DNA of 64,000 bases from an uncultured SAR86 cluster bacterium (GCA_902602595.1 CACKRJ010000007.1:1-64000), one strand, 5' to 3'; positions 51,807-62,750 are shown, counted from the stretch's first letter. The notes: a model not told the origin generated them from the sequence alone. A program made the numbers and translations.

Positions 51807-52822
51807 TCTTGAGTTTCTACCATCTTATTGGCAATCATGCCTAATAATGTTCCAGTTTCATCACCCGTAAATCCAGAAATAGCAATAATGCCCTCGTAGT
51901 CAAGTTGTAATGAGGGCATTTTCTTCTTAATCAGCTCAATGAATTCTTTTTCAATTTCCTTCTCAAGGGTGTCTTTTTTATTGACAGCAAGCCATATGCT
52001 TTTCTCCAGCAAGCTTGGGTCATAGGTTTTTAATTCGTTCAGAAGTACAGTTAGTTGATCTTCAATAGATCTTTCTAAATTTTGTGGATCCAACAAGATT
52101 AGCAAATGACCTGTTCTAGAAATGTGTTTTAAAAAGTTTAAACCCAGGCCAGCTCCCTCAGATGCTCCTTCAATCAAGCCTGGAATATCAGCAATAATAA
52201 ATGAGGTGTCATAAATTTGAACAGTGCCTAAGTTCGGGCGAAGTGTTGTAAAGGGATAATCTCCAATCTTTGGTCTTGCCGCTGAGACACTATTTAAAAA
52301 AGTAGATTTACCGGCATTGGGAAATCCAACTAAGCCAACGTCTGCAAGAGAACGTAATTCTAGCCTGATAGAAAATTCGTCACCGGGCCAACCTAAAGTA
52401 TGGCGTCTTGGTGACTGATTAGTACTGGATTTGAACCTAAAATTTCCAACCCCTCCCTCGCCACCTTTAGCAACAAGATAATCTTTTGCTTCGTCACAAC
52501 AATCATAAATAAGTTTATTAGATATAGAATCAAAGATCACTGTGCCCTTTGGGACCTTAACAATAAGATCCTCTGCATCTTGACCTGTTCTTTTATTACC
52601 AGATCCTGATTGACCATTTTTAGCAATCAAGTATTTTTGATTTCGAAAATTTACCAGGGTATTAAGATTGGGATCAACTCTAAAGATAACATCTCCCCCC
52701 TTGCCGCCATCACCGCCATCTGGACCCCCACGAGGTATGAATTTTTCTCTTCTAAAGCTTGTGCAGCCCGCACCACCGTTTCCAGCTCTTGCTTCCAGCA
52801 GAGCTTCATCGATGAAGTTCAT
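51803..52822 (-). CDS. obgE: GTPase ObgE/CgtA
   Basis: A ribosome-associated GTPase acting in 50S maturation and growth control. The product is 339 residues. The glycine-rich Obg fold is at 1-158 (MNFIDEALLEARAGNGGAGC). The G domain has VGFPNAGKSTFLNSVSAARP, the switch TTLRPNLG, ADIPGLIEGASEGAGLG, and NKKD. No C-terminal OCT domain is present. It follows rpmA after 3 bases. Confidence 0.97.
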   Translation of the reverse strand: MNFIDEALLEARAGNGGAGCTSFRREKFIPRGGPDGGDGGKGGDVIFRVDPNLNTLVNFRNQKYLIAKNGQSGSGNKRTGQDAEDLIVKVPKGTVIFDSISNKLIYDCCDEAKDYLVAKGGEGGVGNFRFKSSTNQSPRRHTLGWPGDEFSIRLELRSLADVGLVGFPNAGKSTFLNSVSAARPKIGDYPFTTLRPNLGTVQIYDTSFIIADIPGLIEGASEGAGLGLNFLKHISRTGHLLILLDPQNLERSIEDQLTVLLNELKTYDPSLLEKSIWLAVNKKDTLEKEIEKEFIELIKKKMPSLQLDYEGIIAISGFTGDETGTLLGMIANKMVETQD

Positions 52823-52825
52823 GAT

Positions 52826-53083
52826 TTACTGAGAAATGACGTTGACTGTCTTTTTTTGCTTGATGCCTTTATAAGTAAATTGCACTTGACCGGCAGAAGT
52901 TGCGAATAAAGTATGGTCTTTACCCATGCCCACATTTTCTCCAGGATGAGTATTAGTACCACGTTGACGTATTATAATTTCACCTGGCTTTACTGTCTGG
53001 CCACCAAAACGCTTAACACCCAGTCTCTTGGAATTAGAATCTCTTCCATTTTTACTGGATCCACCTGCTTTCTTATGTGCCAT
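52826..53083 (-). CDS. rpmA: Ribosomal protein L27
   Basis: The product is 85 residues with the typical [20 protein letters not shown] start, [20 protein letters not shown] and [16 protein letters not shown]. It lies between rplU and obgE in the conserved rplU-rpmA-obgE operon. Confidence 0.98.
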   Translation of the reverse strand: MAHKKAGGSSKNGRDSNSKRLGVKRFGGQTVKPGEIIIRQRGTNTHPGENVGMGKDHTLFATSAGQVQFTYKGIKQKKTVNVISQ

Positions 53084-53085
53084 TT

Positions 53086-53403
53086 CTATTTACCTATATT
53101 AATTTCTTTGATTTTAATCTGAGTATATCTTTGTCTGTGTCCAATTTTTCTCATGCTGTGTTTTCTTCTTCGAAATCTAAGGATGGAAACTTTTTCGCCT
53201 TTAACTTCTTCAACTATCTCGGCAACGACTTTAGCATTTTCTATGTATGGCTGCCCTATCTGGACATCATCTCCATCAACATATAGCATAACGTTTTCAA
53301 AAGCATGATCTACTCCTGATTCCTCTTGCATTAAATCGACTTCTAGGACTTGTCCTAACTCGACTTTATGTTGTTTTCCACCTGCTTCTATTACTGCGTA
53401 CAT
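53086..53403 (-). CDS. rplU: Ribosomal protein L21
   Basis: The product is 105 residues from the ATG at 53403 ([20 protein letters not shown]). A TTG extension to 53424 would cover the promoter. It ends with the basic [20 protein letters not shown]. It is the first gene of the rplU-rpmA-obgE operon and is divergent from ispB, a conserved arrangement. Confidence 0.98.
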   Translation of the reverse strand: MYAVIEAGGKQHKVELGQVLEVDLMQEESGVDHAFENVMLYVDGDDVQIGQPYIENAKVVAEIVEEVKGEKVSILRFRRRKHSMRKIGHRQRYTQIKIKEINIGK

Positions 53404-53424
53404 AGTTATCTCTAAAGGTGGCAA

Positions 53425-53453
53425 AATATACGCTTTCTGAAAGAAATTATCAA
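53425..53453 (-). promoter_or_regulatory. Sigma70 promoter of rplU-rpmA-obgE
   Basis: On the minus strand TTGATA at 53453-53448 and TATATT at 53430-53425 are exactly 17 bases apart. The predicted leader is about 15 bases, too short for a structured L21 leader. Confidence 0.65.
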
Positions 53454-53461
53454 TACTTATG

Positions 53462-53467
53462 TATAAT
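53462..53467 (+). promoter_or_regulatory. -10 box of ispB-fabA-fabB
   Basis: TATAAT at 53462-53467 lies 22 bases before the ispB ATG. A convincing -35 is not present. Confidence 0.4.
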
Positions 53468-53489
53468 TTTAGGCTTCTGATTATTTAAG

Positions 53490-54458
53490 ATGTACGTACT
53501 CAAAAAAACCACTTTAGCCGAACTCAGAAAAGTTCAATCCACTATCAAAAAAGAGCTTGCTAGCGAAAAAATAATTCAAGAAATTTATGAATACATTTTT
53601 AATGCAGAGGGTAAAAAAACAAGAGCTTTGCTCTGTTTACTTGCCTCAAAAGCATCAGACATAAAATCTAATAGTAGAATTAATTTAGCTAGCATTATTG
53701 AGCTTTTACATACAGCAACATTGGTTCATGACGATGTTGTGGATGAGTCTGAGCTAAGACGTGGTAACAGATCTGTGAATCAAGTCTGGACAAATTCATA
53801 CAGCGTCTTGATGGGTGATTTTATATATTCGAAAGCCTTTATTTTAATGGTAAAGCTTGGGATCCCTGCTGTCTTAGATGAGTTAGCAAAAGCGACCAAT
53901 GACATAGCTAGAGGCGAAATTATTCAATTAGAGCTCTTTGAAAAAAAACAACTGATTGAGCTTAAAGACTTGCTCAAGGTTAGCTATTTAAAAACGGGGA
54001 GACTTTTTGAGGCATCTGCCAAAACCGGGGCCATACTTGCATGCAGATCTGCAGAAGAAATTAAAACATTTGGGTTGCTAGGAAAGGCTTTAGGAACTGC
54101 ATTTCAGATTCAAGACGATATTTTGGATTATGAGGCGTTAAAGCTTGATACGGGAAAGCCAGCCTTGAAAGATTTCAAGGAGGGAAAAATTACATTTCCT
54201 TTATATTTTGCTCTTCAGCAGGCTAATACAAAAGATAAAAATTTTATTATGAGCCAATTAGGCCAATCAAAAATATTAAAAAAAGATCAGAATAAAATCT
54301 ATCAATTAATACGAAATGATAAAACTCAAAAAGAAATAAATGCATTGTTAGAAAAATATACAAAAGAAACCTTAAGGCATCTGAATAAATTAAAGCATCA
54401 TGCCTGCTACAATGAAATGCTAGACTTAGTAAAATTCTCCAAAATAAGGAAAATATGA
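53490..54458 (+). CDS. ispB: Octaprenyl diphosphate synthase
   Basis: It makes the polyprenyl side chain of ubiquinone. The product is 322 residues. The first Asp-rich motif DDVVD is at 81-85 within TATLVHDDVVDESELRRG and the second is QIQDDILDYE near 205. KTRALLCLLASKAS and TGRLFEASAKTG are typical. The specific chain length cannot be read with certainty. It overlaps fabA as ATGA. Confidence 0.95.
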   Translation: MYVLKKTTLAELRKVQSTIKKELASEKIIQEIYEYIFNAEGKKTRALLCLLASKASDIKSNSRINLASIIELLHTATLVHDDVVDESELRRGNRSVNQVWTNSYSVLMGDFIYSKAFILMVKLGIPAVLDELAKATNDIARGEIIQLELFEKKQLIELKDLLKVSYLKTGRLFEASAKTGAILACRSAEEIKTFGLLGKALGTAFQIQDDILDYEALKLDTGKPALKDFKEGKITFPLYFALQQANTKDKNFIMSQLGQSKILKKDQNKIYQLIRNDKTQKEINALLEKYTKETLRHLNKLKHHACYNEMLDLVKFSKIRKI

Positions 54459-54976
54459 CATTTAAACCTGCCTCAAGTTACACAAAAGATGATTTAGTGG
54501 CATGCGGAAATGGCGATCTATTTGGCCCAAGCAATGGTCGCTTACCAGCAGACGAAATGCTTATGTTCGATTCAATTGACCAAATTGACAAAAAATCGGG
54601 TAAATATTCCAAAGGAAGAATTATTGCTAATCTCAATATTGAAGAAAGTTTATGGTTTTTTAAAGTGCATTTTAAATCTGATCCAGTAATGCCTGGATGT
54701 CTTGGCTTAGATGCAATGTGGCAATTATTGGGATTCTATCTTTGCTGGCTTGAGTTACCTGGCTATGGAAGAGCACTAGGTGCAGATAAAGTAAAGTTTT
54801 TTGGTCAAGTTACTCCTGGTGCAAAAATTGTTAGGTATGAAATTGATATAAAACGAGTTGTTAACAGAGGAGCAGTGGTTGGCTTTGCTGATGGAAACAT
54901 GTTCGTTGATGATCGTCACGTTTATTCAGCAGATGGACTAAGAGTGGGTCTGTTTAAGGATACTAGCGAATTCTAA
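54455..54976 (+). CDS. fabA: 3-hydroxydecanoyl-ACP dehydratase/isomerase
   Basis: It introduces the cis double bond in anaerobic unsaturated fatty acid synthesis. The product is 173 residues. The catalytic pair is His72 and Asp86, in KVHFKSDPVMPGCLGLDAMW. The N-terminal KDDLVACGNGDLFGPSNGRL is FabA-specific. It is coupled to ispB by ATGA and to fabB by TAATG. Confidence 0.98.
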   Translation: MTFKPASSYTKDDLVACGNGDLFGPSNGRLPADEMLMFDSIDQIDKKSGKYSKGRIIANLNIEESLWFFKVHFKSDPVMPGCLGLDAMWQLLGFYLCWLELPGYGRALGADKVKFFGQVTPGAKIVRYEIDIKRVVNRGAVVGFADGNMFVDDRHVYSADGLRVGLFKDTSEF

Positions 54977-56181
54977 TGAAAAATGTAGTTGTAACTGGTG
55001 CAGGCATTGTCTCTTGCATAGGCTCAGATACTCAAGAAGTGTTAAATAGTTTGAAGAAAGGAAAGTCAGGCATTTCCAAGAACTCCACATATGCAGAAAT
55101 GGGTTTTAGAAGTCATGTTTCTGGAGCAATAAACCTTGATTTGGCTAAATTAATTGATAGAAAAACTCTTCGTTTTATGAGTAAAGCTTCAGGATTTGGA
55201 TACATTGCAGCTCAAGAAGCTATTAATCATGCATCCTTAAACCTTGAAGAGATGAATGTTTCAAGAATTGGAATAGTAGCTGGATCAGGCGGAGCATCTT
55301 CTGCAGCTCAAATAGAGGCATCAGATACTGCAAGAGAGCGAGGCCCAAAAAGAATAGGACCCTATGCTGTTACAAAAACAATGGGCAGCACTGTGTCAGC
55401 TATTTTAGGCACTACACTGAAGCTTAAAGGAGTGAATTACTCTATTTCATCTGCTTGCTCAACTAGCGCTCATTGTATTGGCCACGCAGCAGAACTTATT
55501 CAATTAGGTAAACAAGATATTATTATTGCTGGTGGTGCAGAACAAGAGCACTGGACCTCATCTTCCATGTTTGATGCTATGGGGGCTCTCTCCTCACAGT
55601 ATAATGATGCTCCTGAAAAAGCCTCGAGGCCATTTGATGTAGACAGAGATGGATTTGTAATTGCCGGTGGCGCAGGAATGCTAATACTCGAGGAAGAAGA
55701 GCATGCTATCAAAAGAAATGCACCTATCATTGCAAGGCTAAAGGGTTATTGTGCAAATTCTGATGGCTATGACATGGTATCCCCCTCAGGCGAAGGAGCT
55801 ACAAGATGCATGAGTGAGGCAATCGAAGCTTTTGGATCTGATGTAGATTATATTAATGCTCATGGCACAAGTACTCCTGTTGGAGATCTTGCAGAACTTA
55901 GTGCAATAAAATCAGTATTTGGTAAAAATGCTCCGGTAATTGGATCTACTAAATCAATGACTGGCCACTCATTAGGGGCAACTGGAGCTCAAGAAGCAAT
56001 TTATTCCATCCTGATGATGCAACATGATTTTATTGCTCCATCTATCAATATAGAAAACTTGGTTGAGGAGGCAGAAGGATTAAATATTTGTCAATCAATG
56101 ATGAAGCAAAAATTAAATTCTGTAATGAGTAACTCATTTGGTTTTGGTGGAACCAACGCAAGTTTAATTTTTAGTAAATAA
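54976..56181 (+). CDS. fabB: 3-oxoacyl-ACP synthase I
   Basis: It elongates the FabA product, the second enzyme of the unsaturated fatty acid route. The product is 401 residues. The active-site Cys161 is in ISSACSTSAHCIGH. The two His lie in NAHGTSTPVGD and STKSMTGHSLGATG. The end FGFGGTNASLIF is typical of ketoacyl synthases. It forms the fabA-fabB pair characteristic of gammaproteobacteria. Confidence 0.98.
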   Translation: MKNVVVTGAGIVSCIGSDTQEVLNSLKKGKSGISKNSTYAEMGFRSHVSGAINLDLAKLIDRKTLRFMSKASGFGYIAAQEAINHASLNLEEMNVSRIGIVAGSGGASSAAQIEASDTARERGPKRIGPYAVTKTMGSTVSAILGTTLKLKGVNYSISSACSTSAHCIGHAAELIQLGKQDIIIAGGAEQEHWTSSSMFDAMGALSSQYNDAPEKASRPFDVDRDGFVIAGGAGMLILEEEEHAIKRNAPIIARLKGYCANSDGYDMVSPSGEGATRCMSEAIEAFGSDVDYINAHGTSTPVGDLAELSAIKSVFGKNAPVIGSTKSMTGHSLGATGAQEAIYSILMMQHDFIAPSINIENLVEEAEGLNICQSMMKQKLNSVMSNSFGFGGTNASLIFSK

Positions 56182-56182
56182 A

Positions 56183-56524
56183 TTAAGCCAATCGAGATCC
56201 ATTTAAAGCTCCTTTATGAGGAACAGCTAAAATAATACTTCCATCCGGTTGAGTAAATCCTGTCACGAGACATTCTGACATGAATGGCCCAATCTGTTTT
56301 TTAGGAAAATTAATGACGGCTGCAACCTGAATACCTATCAAAGACTGAGGATTATAATGGTCTGTGATTTGAGCAGATGATTTTTTAATACCTATCTCTT
56401 CTCCAAAATCTATAGTCATTTTTATTGCAGGCTTGATTGCCTCTTTGAATTCTTCGGCAGACAGAATAGTCCCAACACGCACATCCACTCTCTCAAATTC
56501 TTTCCAAGTTAAATCATTCATCAT
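56183..56524 (-). CDS. csaA: CsaA-like tRNA-binding domain protein
   Basis: The product is 113 residues, one EMAPII/OB-fold tRNA-binding domain: FERVDVRVGTILSAEEFKEA, IKKSSAQITDHYNPQSLIGI, and VAAVINFPKKQIGPFMSECL. CsaA has been linked to protein export and chaperone activity in Bacillus; the role here is unclear. The start offers two adjacent ATGs (56524 and 56521); the first overlaps the upstream stop as TAATG. Confidence 0.92.
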   Translation of the reverse strand: MMNDLTWKEFERVDVRVGTILSAEEFKEAIKPAIKMTIDFGEEIGIKKSSAQITDHYNPQSLIGIQVAAVINFPKKQIGPFMSECLVTGFTQPDGSIILAVPHKGALNGSRLA

Positions 56525-57381
56525 TACTCCTTGTCATCCCACCATGGAAAAAAGTCAGGCATATCTGAGGATATAATATTCTTAAATTTTGCTGGACGCT
56601 TTTCTAAGAAGGAATTTACTCCCTCTTTTGCATCATCTGATGCTCCCCTAGAATCTATGGCCTTACTTTCAATAATATGAGCATCATAAGGGTGACTTTG
56701 ACCAAATGACCTCCAAAGCATTTGTCTGGTAATAGCTATAGAGATTGGTGCAGATTTTTCTGTGAGTTCTTGAGCTATTTTTATTGCGTCATTGATGAGA
56801 TTTTCTGGTTTGTGAATACTGGAAATTAATGAGATTTCCAAAGCTTCCTTAGATTCAATAATTCTTCCAGAAAATGTTAAATCTAAAGCTTTAGAAATGC
56901 CTATAATTTTTGGAAGAAACCAACTACTGCATGCATCAGGGACGATTCCTCTATTGTTAAAAACAAATCCGAACCTGGCATCTTCAGAGGCAATTCGAAT
57001 ATCACCTGGGAGTTGCATGGATGCTCCAATGCCAACTGCAGGACCATTACATGCAAATATAATAGGTTTTAAAAATTTATACATTCTTAAGGTAAGAATG
57101 CCGCCTGAATCTCTTCTAAAATCATCCTCTTTAACTGCAAAACTATCAAAAGATGGATTGAATGTATCTTTGCCACTGCTTAGGTCAGCACCAGCACAAA
57201 AAGCTCTACCTGCTCCCGAGATAATTACTGCTTTTAAATTATCATCTGCTTCTATAGCATCAAATGCGCTTATTAGCTCTTCCATCATAAGAAATGTAAA
57301 AGCGTTTAATTTTTCTGGTCTATTTAAGAATAGAACAGCAAGATTTTCATGCTGTTCTATTGTAATTGTTTTGTAAGTCAC
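56524..57381 (-). CDS. Enoyl-CoA hydratase/isomerase family protein
   Basis: The product is 285 residues, a crotonase starting with GTG at 57381. It shows LFLNRPEKLNAFTF, GAGRAFCAGADLSSG, GPAVGIGASMQLPGDIRI, and NNRGIVPDACSSWFLPKIIG. The family acts on acyl-CoA; the Asp in VPDA, where Glu is usual in hydratases, favours an isomerase-type or other variant. It differs from the crotonase at 20846 and they are not a recent duplication. It lies 6 bases after ssb and overlaps csaA. Confidence 0.87.
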   Translation of the reverse strand: MTYKTITIEQHENLAVLFLNRPEKLNAFTFLMMEELISAFDAIEADDNLKAVIISGAGRAFCAGADLSSGKDTFNPSFDSFAVKEDDFRRDSGGILTLRMYKFLKPIIFACNGPAVGIGASMQLPGDIRIASEDARFGFVFNNRGIVPDACSSWFLPKIIGISKALDLTFSGRIIESKEALEISLISSIHKPENLINDAIKIAQELTEKSAPISIAITRQMLWRSFGQSHPYDAHIIESKAIDSRGASDDAKEGVNSFLEKRPAKFKNIISSDMPDFFPWWDDKE

Positions 57382-57387
57382 CGAAAT

Positions 57388-57825
57388 CTAGAAAGGTATA
57401 TCTTCCTCTGAGATTTGAGACGCTTGAGATGAATCAGATTGAGAGGCTGGCTGTGATTGATCGTAAGCATCTCCATCACCGGAAGATTGCCTGCCACCAA
57501 GCATGTTCATCTCGTTACCAAGTATTTCTGTCGTGTATCTGTCATTGCCTTCTTTATCTTGCCATTTTCTAGTTTGTAATTTGCCTTCAACATAAAGCTG
57601 AGAGCCTTTATCAAGATATTGTTCAGCGATTTCTGCCAGTTTTCCAAAAAAGACAACTCTGTGCCATTCTGTTTTCTCTCTTTGCTCTCCAGAATCTTTA
57701 TCTTTCCATGATTCTGAAGTCGCAATTGAAAGTGTAGCAACTGCTGTGTTTGTTTGGGTGTATCGCATTTCAGGTTTTTGCCCTAAATTACCTACCAAAA
57801 TTACTTTATTTACTCCTCTAGCCAT
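57388..57825 (-). CDS. ssb: Single-stranded DNA-binding protein
   Basis: The product is 145 residues. The OB fold begins [20 protein letters not shown], with [20 protein letters not shown] and [21 protein letters not shown] Ser/Gln-rich linker leads to the acidic tip SEEDIPF, which binds partner proteins such as the chi-psi complex. AAGAGG is well placed before the ATG. It is divergent from uvrA, as in E. coli. I see no LexA box in the 67-base gap. Confidence 0.98.
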   Translation of the reverse strand: MARGVNKVILVGNLGQKPEMRYTQTNTAVATLSIATSESWKDKDSGEQREKTEWHRVVFFGKLAEIAEQYLDKGSQLYVEGKLQTRKWQDKEGNDRYTTEILGNEMNMLGGRQSSGDGDAYDQSQPASQSDSSQASQISEEDIPF

Positions 57826-57892
57826 AATTACCTCTTATAATTACTTAAGTTTAACTCGAAACAAATCAGCTGGATAAAAATTCTGCAAATAA

Positions 57893-60715
57893 ATGGAAAA
57901 AATTTCTATAAAAGGTGCTCGAACTCATAACCTTAAAAATATTTCTTTAGATATTCCTCGAGGGGAATTAATCGTGATAACTGGATTATCAGGATCTGGG
58001 AAGTCATCTTTAGCATTTGATACTATTTATGCCGAAGGACAAAGACGTTATGTAGAATCTCTTTCTGCATATGCACGACAATTTTTGTCTATGATGGAAA
58101 AACCAGATGTTGATCAAATTGATGGTCTCTCCCCTGCAATATCTATTGAACAAAAGTCTACCTCACATAACCCGAGATCAACTGTAGGAACTGTTACAGA
58201 AATTTATGATTATCTCAGGTTATTATATGCACGAATTGGGGTTCCAATTTGTCCAGATCATAATGAAGAGCTCTCGGCTAAAACAGTTAGTGAGATATGT
58301 GATGAGGTATATGCACTTGGCTATGATAAAAAAATTATGGTCATGGCTCCTGTGGTCAGAGGTAAAAAAGGAGAGCATCTGAGTGTTTATGAAGATTTGA
58401 AGGCTGAAGGTTTTGTTAGGGTAAAAATTAATGACGTTGTTTATCCATTAGATGAGTTTCCAGGATTAAATAAAAATCAAAAACATGATATTTCAGCTAT
58501 TGTTGATAGACTGAAATTACAAAAGGATGACGATAACAGATCTAGGTTATCTGAATCAATTGATACTGCTCTCAATCTTTCAGATGGCCTTGTTCAGATA
58601 GAAGTTCTTGATGAAGAATCAGATGTGCTGCTTTTTTCTTCAAATTTTTCTTGCTCTCAATGCGGCTACTCCGTGACTGAGTTAGAGCCAAGAATGTTTT
58701 CTTTTAACAATCCTTTTGGAGCGTGTGAAAAATGTGACGGCCTGGGAGTTATTCAGTACTTTGATCAAAATAAATTAATATCGGATAATTCTTCAACGAT
58801 CAATGAAGGTGCCATTAAGGGATGGAATAGAAGAAATAGATTCTATTTTCATCAATTAAAGTGTTTGGCGAAGCATTATGACTTTGATTTAGATACTCCA
58901 TGGGAATCCTACTCTGAAGAAATCCAGAATATCCTTTTGTGGGGATCTAAGGATAAGATCAACTTTTCTAAAAGTTTTAGGAGTGGCAGCAAAATAGTAC
59001 GGCAACATCGTTTTGAGGGCATTATTCCTAATACTGAAAGAAGATTCAAAGAAACGGACTCAGAATTTATTAGAAATGAGTTGGCAAAGATGCTCTCAAA
59101 TAGTCACTGTGATGCTTGCGGAGGATCTAGACTCAAAAAAGAATCGAGGAATATTTTTGTTAATGAGACTCCCATTCAAAATATTACAAATCAAAAAATA
59201 TCAGAGGCATTATCTTTTTTTCAAAATATTCAGCTTGAGGGTTCTAAAGCTACGATTGCTGAAAAGATTTTAAAAGAAATTAAAGAGCGCCTTACTTTTC
59301 TTGAAGATGTTGGGCTGAATTATCTAACTTTGGATAGAGGGGCTGGCACGCTCTCAGGGGGAGAAGCTCAAAGGATCAGGCTAGCCAGTCAAATCGGCTC
59401 TGGTCTAGTTGGCGTAACTTATGTTCTTGATGAGCCCTCAATAGGACTTCATCAAAGAGATAATGAACGTCTTATTAAAACTCTTTATCACCTTAAAAGT
59501 CTTGGAAATACCGTAATAGTTGTTGAGCATGATGAAGAAGCGATTAGATGCGCAGATCACATTATTGATATTGGACCTGGAGCTGGTAAACATGGTGGAG
59601 AGATCTGCGCTCAAGGAAAATTAACAGATATATTGAAAAGCAAAGAATCTATGACTGCCGCCTATCTTTCTGGAGAAAGAGAAATTAATTTCCCTAAAAC
59701 TTCTAAAAAGCCTGATAAATTTGTTGAGATACTTGACGCATATGAAAATAATTTACAGCATGTAAATGCAAAAATCCCTATAGGAGTTTTTACTTGTATT
59801 ACTGGCGTTTCTGGTTCGGGTAAATCGTCACTTATTAATCAGACATTGATGCCAATGAGTAGTTTTTTACTTAACAAAGCTAATCTCAATAAAGAAATTA
59901 AATGCAAACAAATTAAAGGTTTGGAGCACCTAGATAAGGTAATTGGAATAGATCAATCTCCTATTGGTCGCACTCCAAGATCCAATCCAGCAACCTATAC
60001 AGGTCTCTTCTCGCATATTAGAGACTTATTTTCTCAATCTGAGGAAGCAAGAACAAGGGGGTATAAACCAGGTCGATTTAGCTTCAACGTTAAGGGAGGA
60101 AGATGTGAGGCATGCCAAGGCGATGGGATGATAAAAGTAGAGATGCATTTTTTAGCAGATGTTTATGTAAAGTGTGATGTCTGTGATGGAAAAAGATACA
60201 ACGAGCAAACTCTTGAAGTTAAATATAAGGGCAAAAATATTGCTGAGGTTTTAAGTATGACTGTAGAAGAAGCTCTTGAATTCTTCCAAGCCATCCCTGC
60301 AATCAAAAATAAACTTCAAACACTAGCTGATGTGGGTCTGACTTATATAACCCTTGGACAGTCTGCAACTACACTCTCTGGAGGAGAGGCCCAGAGAATT
60401 AAGCTCGCAAAAGAACTTTCCAAAAGAAGTACTGGAAAAACATTATTTATTTTAGATGAGCCAACAACAGGTCTGCACTTCTATGATATTGAGTTACTAC
60501 TGGGAGTTTTAAAAAGACTGTCTGATCAAGGGAATACCGTAGTAGTAATTGAACACAATCTAGATGTAATTAAATCAAGTGATTGGATAATAGATCTTGG
60601 CCCAGAAGGAGGGAGTGACGGAGGGCTAATAATCGCTGAAGGGTCCCCAAGCAAAGTTGCTCAGTCTAAAAAGTCTTATACAGGCAAGTACCTTAAAGAG
60701 GTTTTAAAAAGCTAA
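57893..60715 (+). CDS. uvrA: Excinuclease ABC subunit A
   Basis: The damage-recognition ATPase of nucleotide excision repair. The product is 940 residues. The two ABC ATPase modules have Walker [21 protein letters not shown] and [15 protein letters not shown], with ABC signatures [19 protein letters not shown] and [18 protein letters not shown]. Zinc motifs include CSQCGYSV and CEKCDGLG, and [20 protein letters not shown]. No clear ribosome binding site is seen. The stop overlaps the convergent rplQ stop within the bases CTAA. Confidence 0.99.
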   Translation: MEKISIKGARTHNLKNISLDIPRGELIVITGLSGSGKSSLAFDTIYAEGQRRYVESLSAYARQFLSMMEKPDVDQIDGLSPAISIEQKSTSHNPRSTVGTVTEIYDYLRLLYARIGVPICPDHNEELSAKTVSEICDEVYALGYDKKIMVMAPVVRGKKGEHLSVYEDLKAEGFVRVKINDVVYPLDEFPGLNKNQKHDISAIVDRLKLQKDDDNRSRLSESIDTALNLSDGLVQIEVLDEESDVLLFSSNFSCSQCGYSVTELEPRMFSFNNPFGACEKCDGLGVIQYFDQNKLISDNSSTINEGAIKGWNRRNRFYFHQLKCLAKHYDFDLDTPWESYSEEIQNILLWGSKDKINFSKSFRSGSKIVRQHRFEGIIPNTERRFKETDSEFIRNELAKMLSNSHCDACGGSRLKKESRNIFVNETPIQNITNQKISEALSFFQNIQLEGSKATIAEKILKEIKERLTFLEDVGLNYLTLDRGAGTLSGGEAQRIRLASQIGSGLVGVTYVLDEPSIGLHQRDNERLIKTLYHLKSLGNTVIVVEHDEEAIRCADHIIDIGPGAGKHGGEICAQGKLTDILKSKESMTAAYLSGEREINFPKTSKKPDKFVEILDAYENNLQHVNAKIPIGVFTCITGVSGSGKSSLINQTLMPMSSFLLNKANLNKEIKCKQIKGLEHLDKVIGIDQSPIGRTPRSNPATYTGLFSHIRDLFSQSEEARTRGYKPGRFSFNVKGGRCEACQGDGMIKVEMHFLADVYVKCDVCDGKRYNEQTLEVKYKGKNIAEVLSMTVEEALEFFQAIPAIKNKLQTLADVGLTYITLGQSATTLSGGEAQRIKLAKELSKRSTGKTLFILDEPTTGLHFYDIELLLGVLKRLSDQGNTVVVIEHNLDVIKSSDWIIDLGPEGGSDGGLIIAEGSPSKVAQSKKSYTGKYLKEVLKS

Positions 60716-61128
60716 GCTGCTGAAGAGCCTTCTTTGAGCTCGGGCTCAGCTATTTCTGTTGAACCATCTAAATCCCTATCAACCCACTCAACATAAGCCA
60801 TGTCAGCTTTATCTCCTGGTCTAAAACCAGCTTTGATAATTCTTAAATAACCACCCTGTCTATCTTTTGACTTAAGAGCAATTTCAGCAAAGAGTTTATT
60901 GACAGCAGAATCAAGCCTAAGTTTATTAAATGCTCTTCTTCGATTTGCAACAGAGTCATCTTTGGCCATTGTAATCAAAGGCTCAACAAAAGATCTTAGT
61001 TGTTTGGCCTTTGGAACTGTTGTTTTAATCAGTTCTCTTTCAATAAATGCAATAGCAAGATTTTTCATCAACGCTTTGCGATGAGATGAGTTCCTATTTA
61101 ATTTTCTGCCTGATTTTCTATGTCTCAT
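60712..61128 (-). CDS. rplQ: Ribosomal protein L17
   Basis: The product is 138 residues: [40 protein letters not shown], and [20 protein letters not shown] with YVEWVDR. The last ~20 residues are an acidic, Glu- and Ser-rich tail ([14 protein letters not shown]). It is the last gene of the alpha operon, 4 bases after rpoA. Confidence 0.98.
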   Translation of the reverse strand: MRHRKSGRKLNRNSSHRKALMKNLAIAFIERELIKTTVPKAKQLRSFVEPLITMAKDDSVANRRRAFNKLRLDSAVNKLFAEIALKSKDRQGGYLRIIKAGFRPGDKADMAYVEWVDRDLDGSTEIAEPELKEGSSAA

Positions 61129-61132
61129 TTTA

Positions 61133-62098
61133 TTAACCCATTGGCGGCCAATTCTCTAATGTTGTGCCTAGAGAAAAGCCTTTTGATGCAAGGACATCCT
61201 TGATTTCGTTTAAAGATTTTTTTCCTAAATTAGGAGTTTTTAATAAATCAAACTCTGTTCTTTGAAGAAGGTCTCCGATCAGGAAAATGCTCTCAGCCTT
61301 CAAGCAGTTTGTTGATCTAACTGTAAGTTCCAACTCTTCAATTGACCTCATTAGGAATGGATCAAAGTCATTCTGATCTTTCTTCGCTTCTTGTTCAGCA
61401 ATAGCATCTAAATCAACAAATGCAGCTAATTGCTGTTGCATAATAGTTGCGGCATGTTCTATGGCTTTCTTTGGATCCAACGTACCATCAGTTTCTAATT
61501 CTACTATCAGCTTATCTAGGTCAGTTCTTTTTTCAAATCTTGCATTTTCAACTGTATATGCAACTCTTCGAACTGGGCTGAAAGATGCATCAACATTTAA
61601 AGCACCAACTGCAGTTTCTTCCTCACCTCTTGAATCAGCTGGCTCATAGCCTCTTCCAGTTTTAACAGTTGCGGTAAGAGATAAACTTACTTTATCAACC
61701 AATGAAGCAACATGATGCTCTGCGTCAGGTAATTCAACGTTTCCTGGTACTTCAAAAGAGTTGGATGTGACCTCACATGGACCAGAGACATCTAATTTTA
61801 TAACAGCACTGGTACCTTCAATTAAGCTAATAGGCATATCCTTAAGGTTTAACAATATATCAATGACATCTTCTCTAACGCCTTCAATAGTTGAATACTC
61901 ATGAGAAATACCGTCAATGGTTACGTCAGTTATTGCTGCGCCTGGCATAGAAGACAAAAGAATTCTTCTTAGCGCATTTCCTAGAGTATGGCCAAAGCCT
62001 CTTTCTAATGGCTCTAGTGTAATTTTAGATGTATTGTTATCTATGTCATCAACCTGAATGTCAGTTGGGACTAAAAGATCTATTACTGATGTTTCCAT
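61133..62098 (-). CDS. rpoA: RNA polymerase alpha subunit
   Basis: The product is 321 residues. The N-terminal dimerisation domain has [20 protein letters not shown] and [20 protein letters not shown]. The C-terminal DNA-binding domain has [20 protein letters not shown] and [20 protein letters not shown], ending GTTLENWPP. It lies in the standard rpsD-rpoA-rplQ order. Confidence 0.99.
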   Translation of the reverse strand: METSVIDLLVPTDIQVDDIDNNTSKITLEPLERGFGHTLGNALRRILLSSMPGAAITDVTIDGISHEYSTIEGVREDVIDILLNLKDMPISLIEGTSAVIKLDVSGPCEVTSNSFEVPGNVELPDAEHHVASLVDKVSLSLTATVKTGRGYEPADSRGEEETAVGALNVDASFSPVRRVAYTVENARFEKRTDLDKLIVELETDGTLDPKKAIEHAATIMQQQLAAFVDLDAIAEQEAKKDQNDFDPFLMRSIEELELTVRSTNCLKAESIFLIGDLLQRTEFDLLKTPNLGKKSLNEIKDVLASKGFSLGTTLENWPPMG

Positions 62099-62120
62099 AA
62101 TTTCCTTCCGTTTTTAAGTA

Positions 62121-62741
62121 TTATTTTGAATAAAGCTCAACAATGAGATTTTCATTAATTTCAGCACTTAAATCTGTTCTGTCTGGTACAGATTTGAATA
62201 CACCCTTGAGAGTTTTAGAATCTACTTCAAGCCACTCACATGCTTCTCTTTGACTAGCGAGATCTAATGCACTTTTAATTCTTAATTGTGCTTTAGATTT
62301 TTCTCTTACCTCTAATTCATCACCTGGCTGAACCTGATATGATGGAATATTTACTGTAGCTCCATTCAGATGAAAAGCTTTATGAGATACCAATTGTCTG
62401 GCTTCAGCCCGTGTTGCCGCAAAACCCATACGATAAACAACGTTATCTAATCTTTGCTCAAGGTAACTAAGAAGATTTTCTCCTGTATTACCCTTAGATT
62501 TTGATGCTTTTTTATAATAATTTCTAAACTGCTTTTCTAGAACACCATACATTCTCCTCACTTTTTGCTTTTCACGCAGCTGAACACCATAATCAGAGAG
62601 TCTGCCTCTTCTTAAACCATGAACGCCAGGAGCTGTTTCCATGTTACATTTTGATTCAATTGATCTAGCGCCACTTTTGAGAAAAAGATCTGTGCCTTCT
62701 CTCCTTGATAATCTTAGTGATGGACCTCTATATCTTGCCAT
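62121..62741 (-). CDS. rpsD: Ribosomal protein S4
   Basis: The product is 206 residues. It starts [20 protein letters not shown] and has the S4 RNA-binding domain ([40 protein letters not shown]). In E. coli S4 represses the alpha operon through a leader before rpsM; the space for that leader is missing here. Confidence 0.98.
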   Translation of the reverse strand: MARYRGPSLRLSRREGTDLFLKSGARSIESKCNMETAPGVHGLRRGRLSDYGVQLREKQKVRRMYGVLEKQFRNYYKKASKSKGNTGENLLSYLEQRLDNVVYRMGFAATRAEARQLVSHKAFHLNGATVNIPSYQVQPGDELEVREKSKAQLRIKSALDLASQREACEWLEVDSKTLKGVFKSVPDRTDLSAEINENLIVELYSK

Positions 62742-62750
62742 TTGATTCCC

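Noticed and set aside
56897-57376. 159-residue plus-strand frame opposite the crotonase
   Set aside because: It is a shadow frame; the minus strand carries a complete crotonase with intact motifs.
57826-57892. LexA (SOS) box between ssb and uvrA
   Set aside because: No CTGT-N8-ACAG type sequence is visible in the gap.
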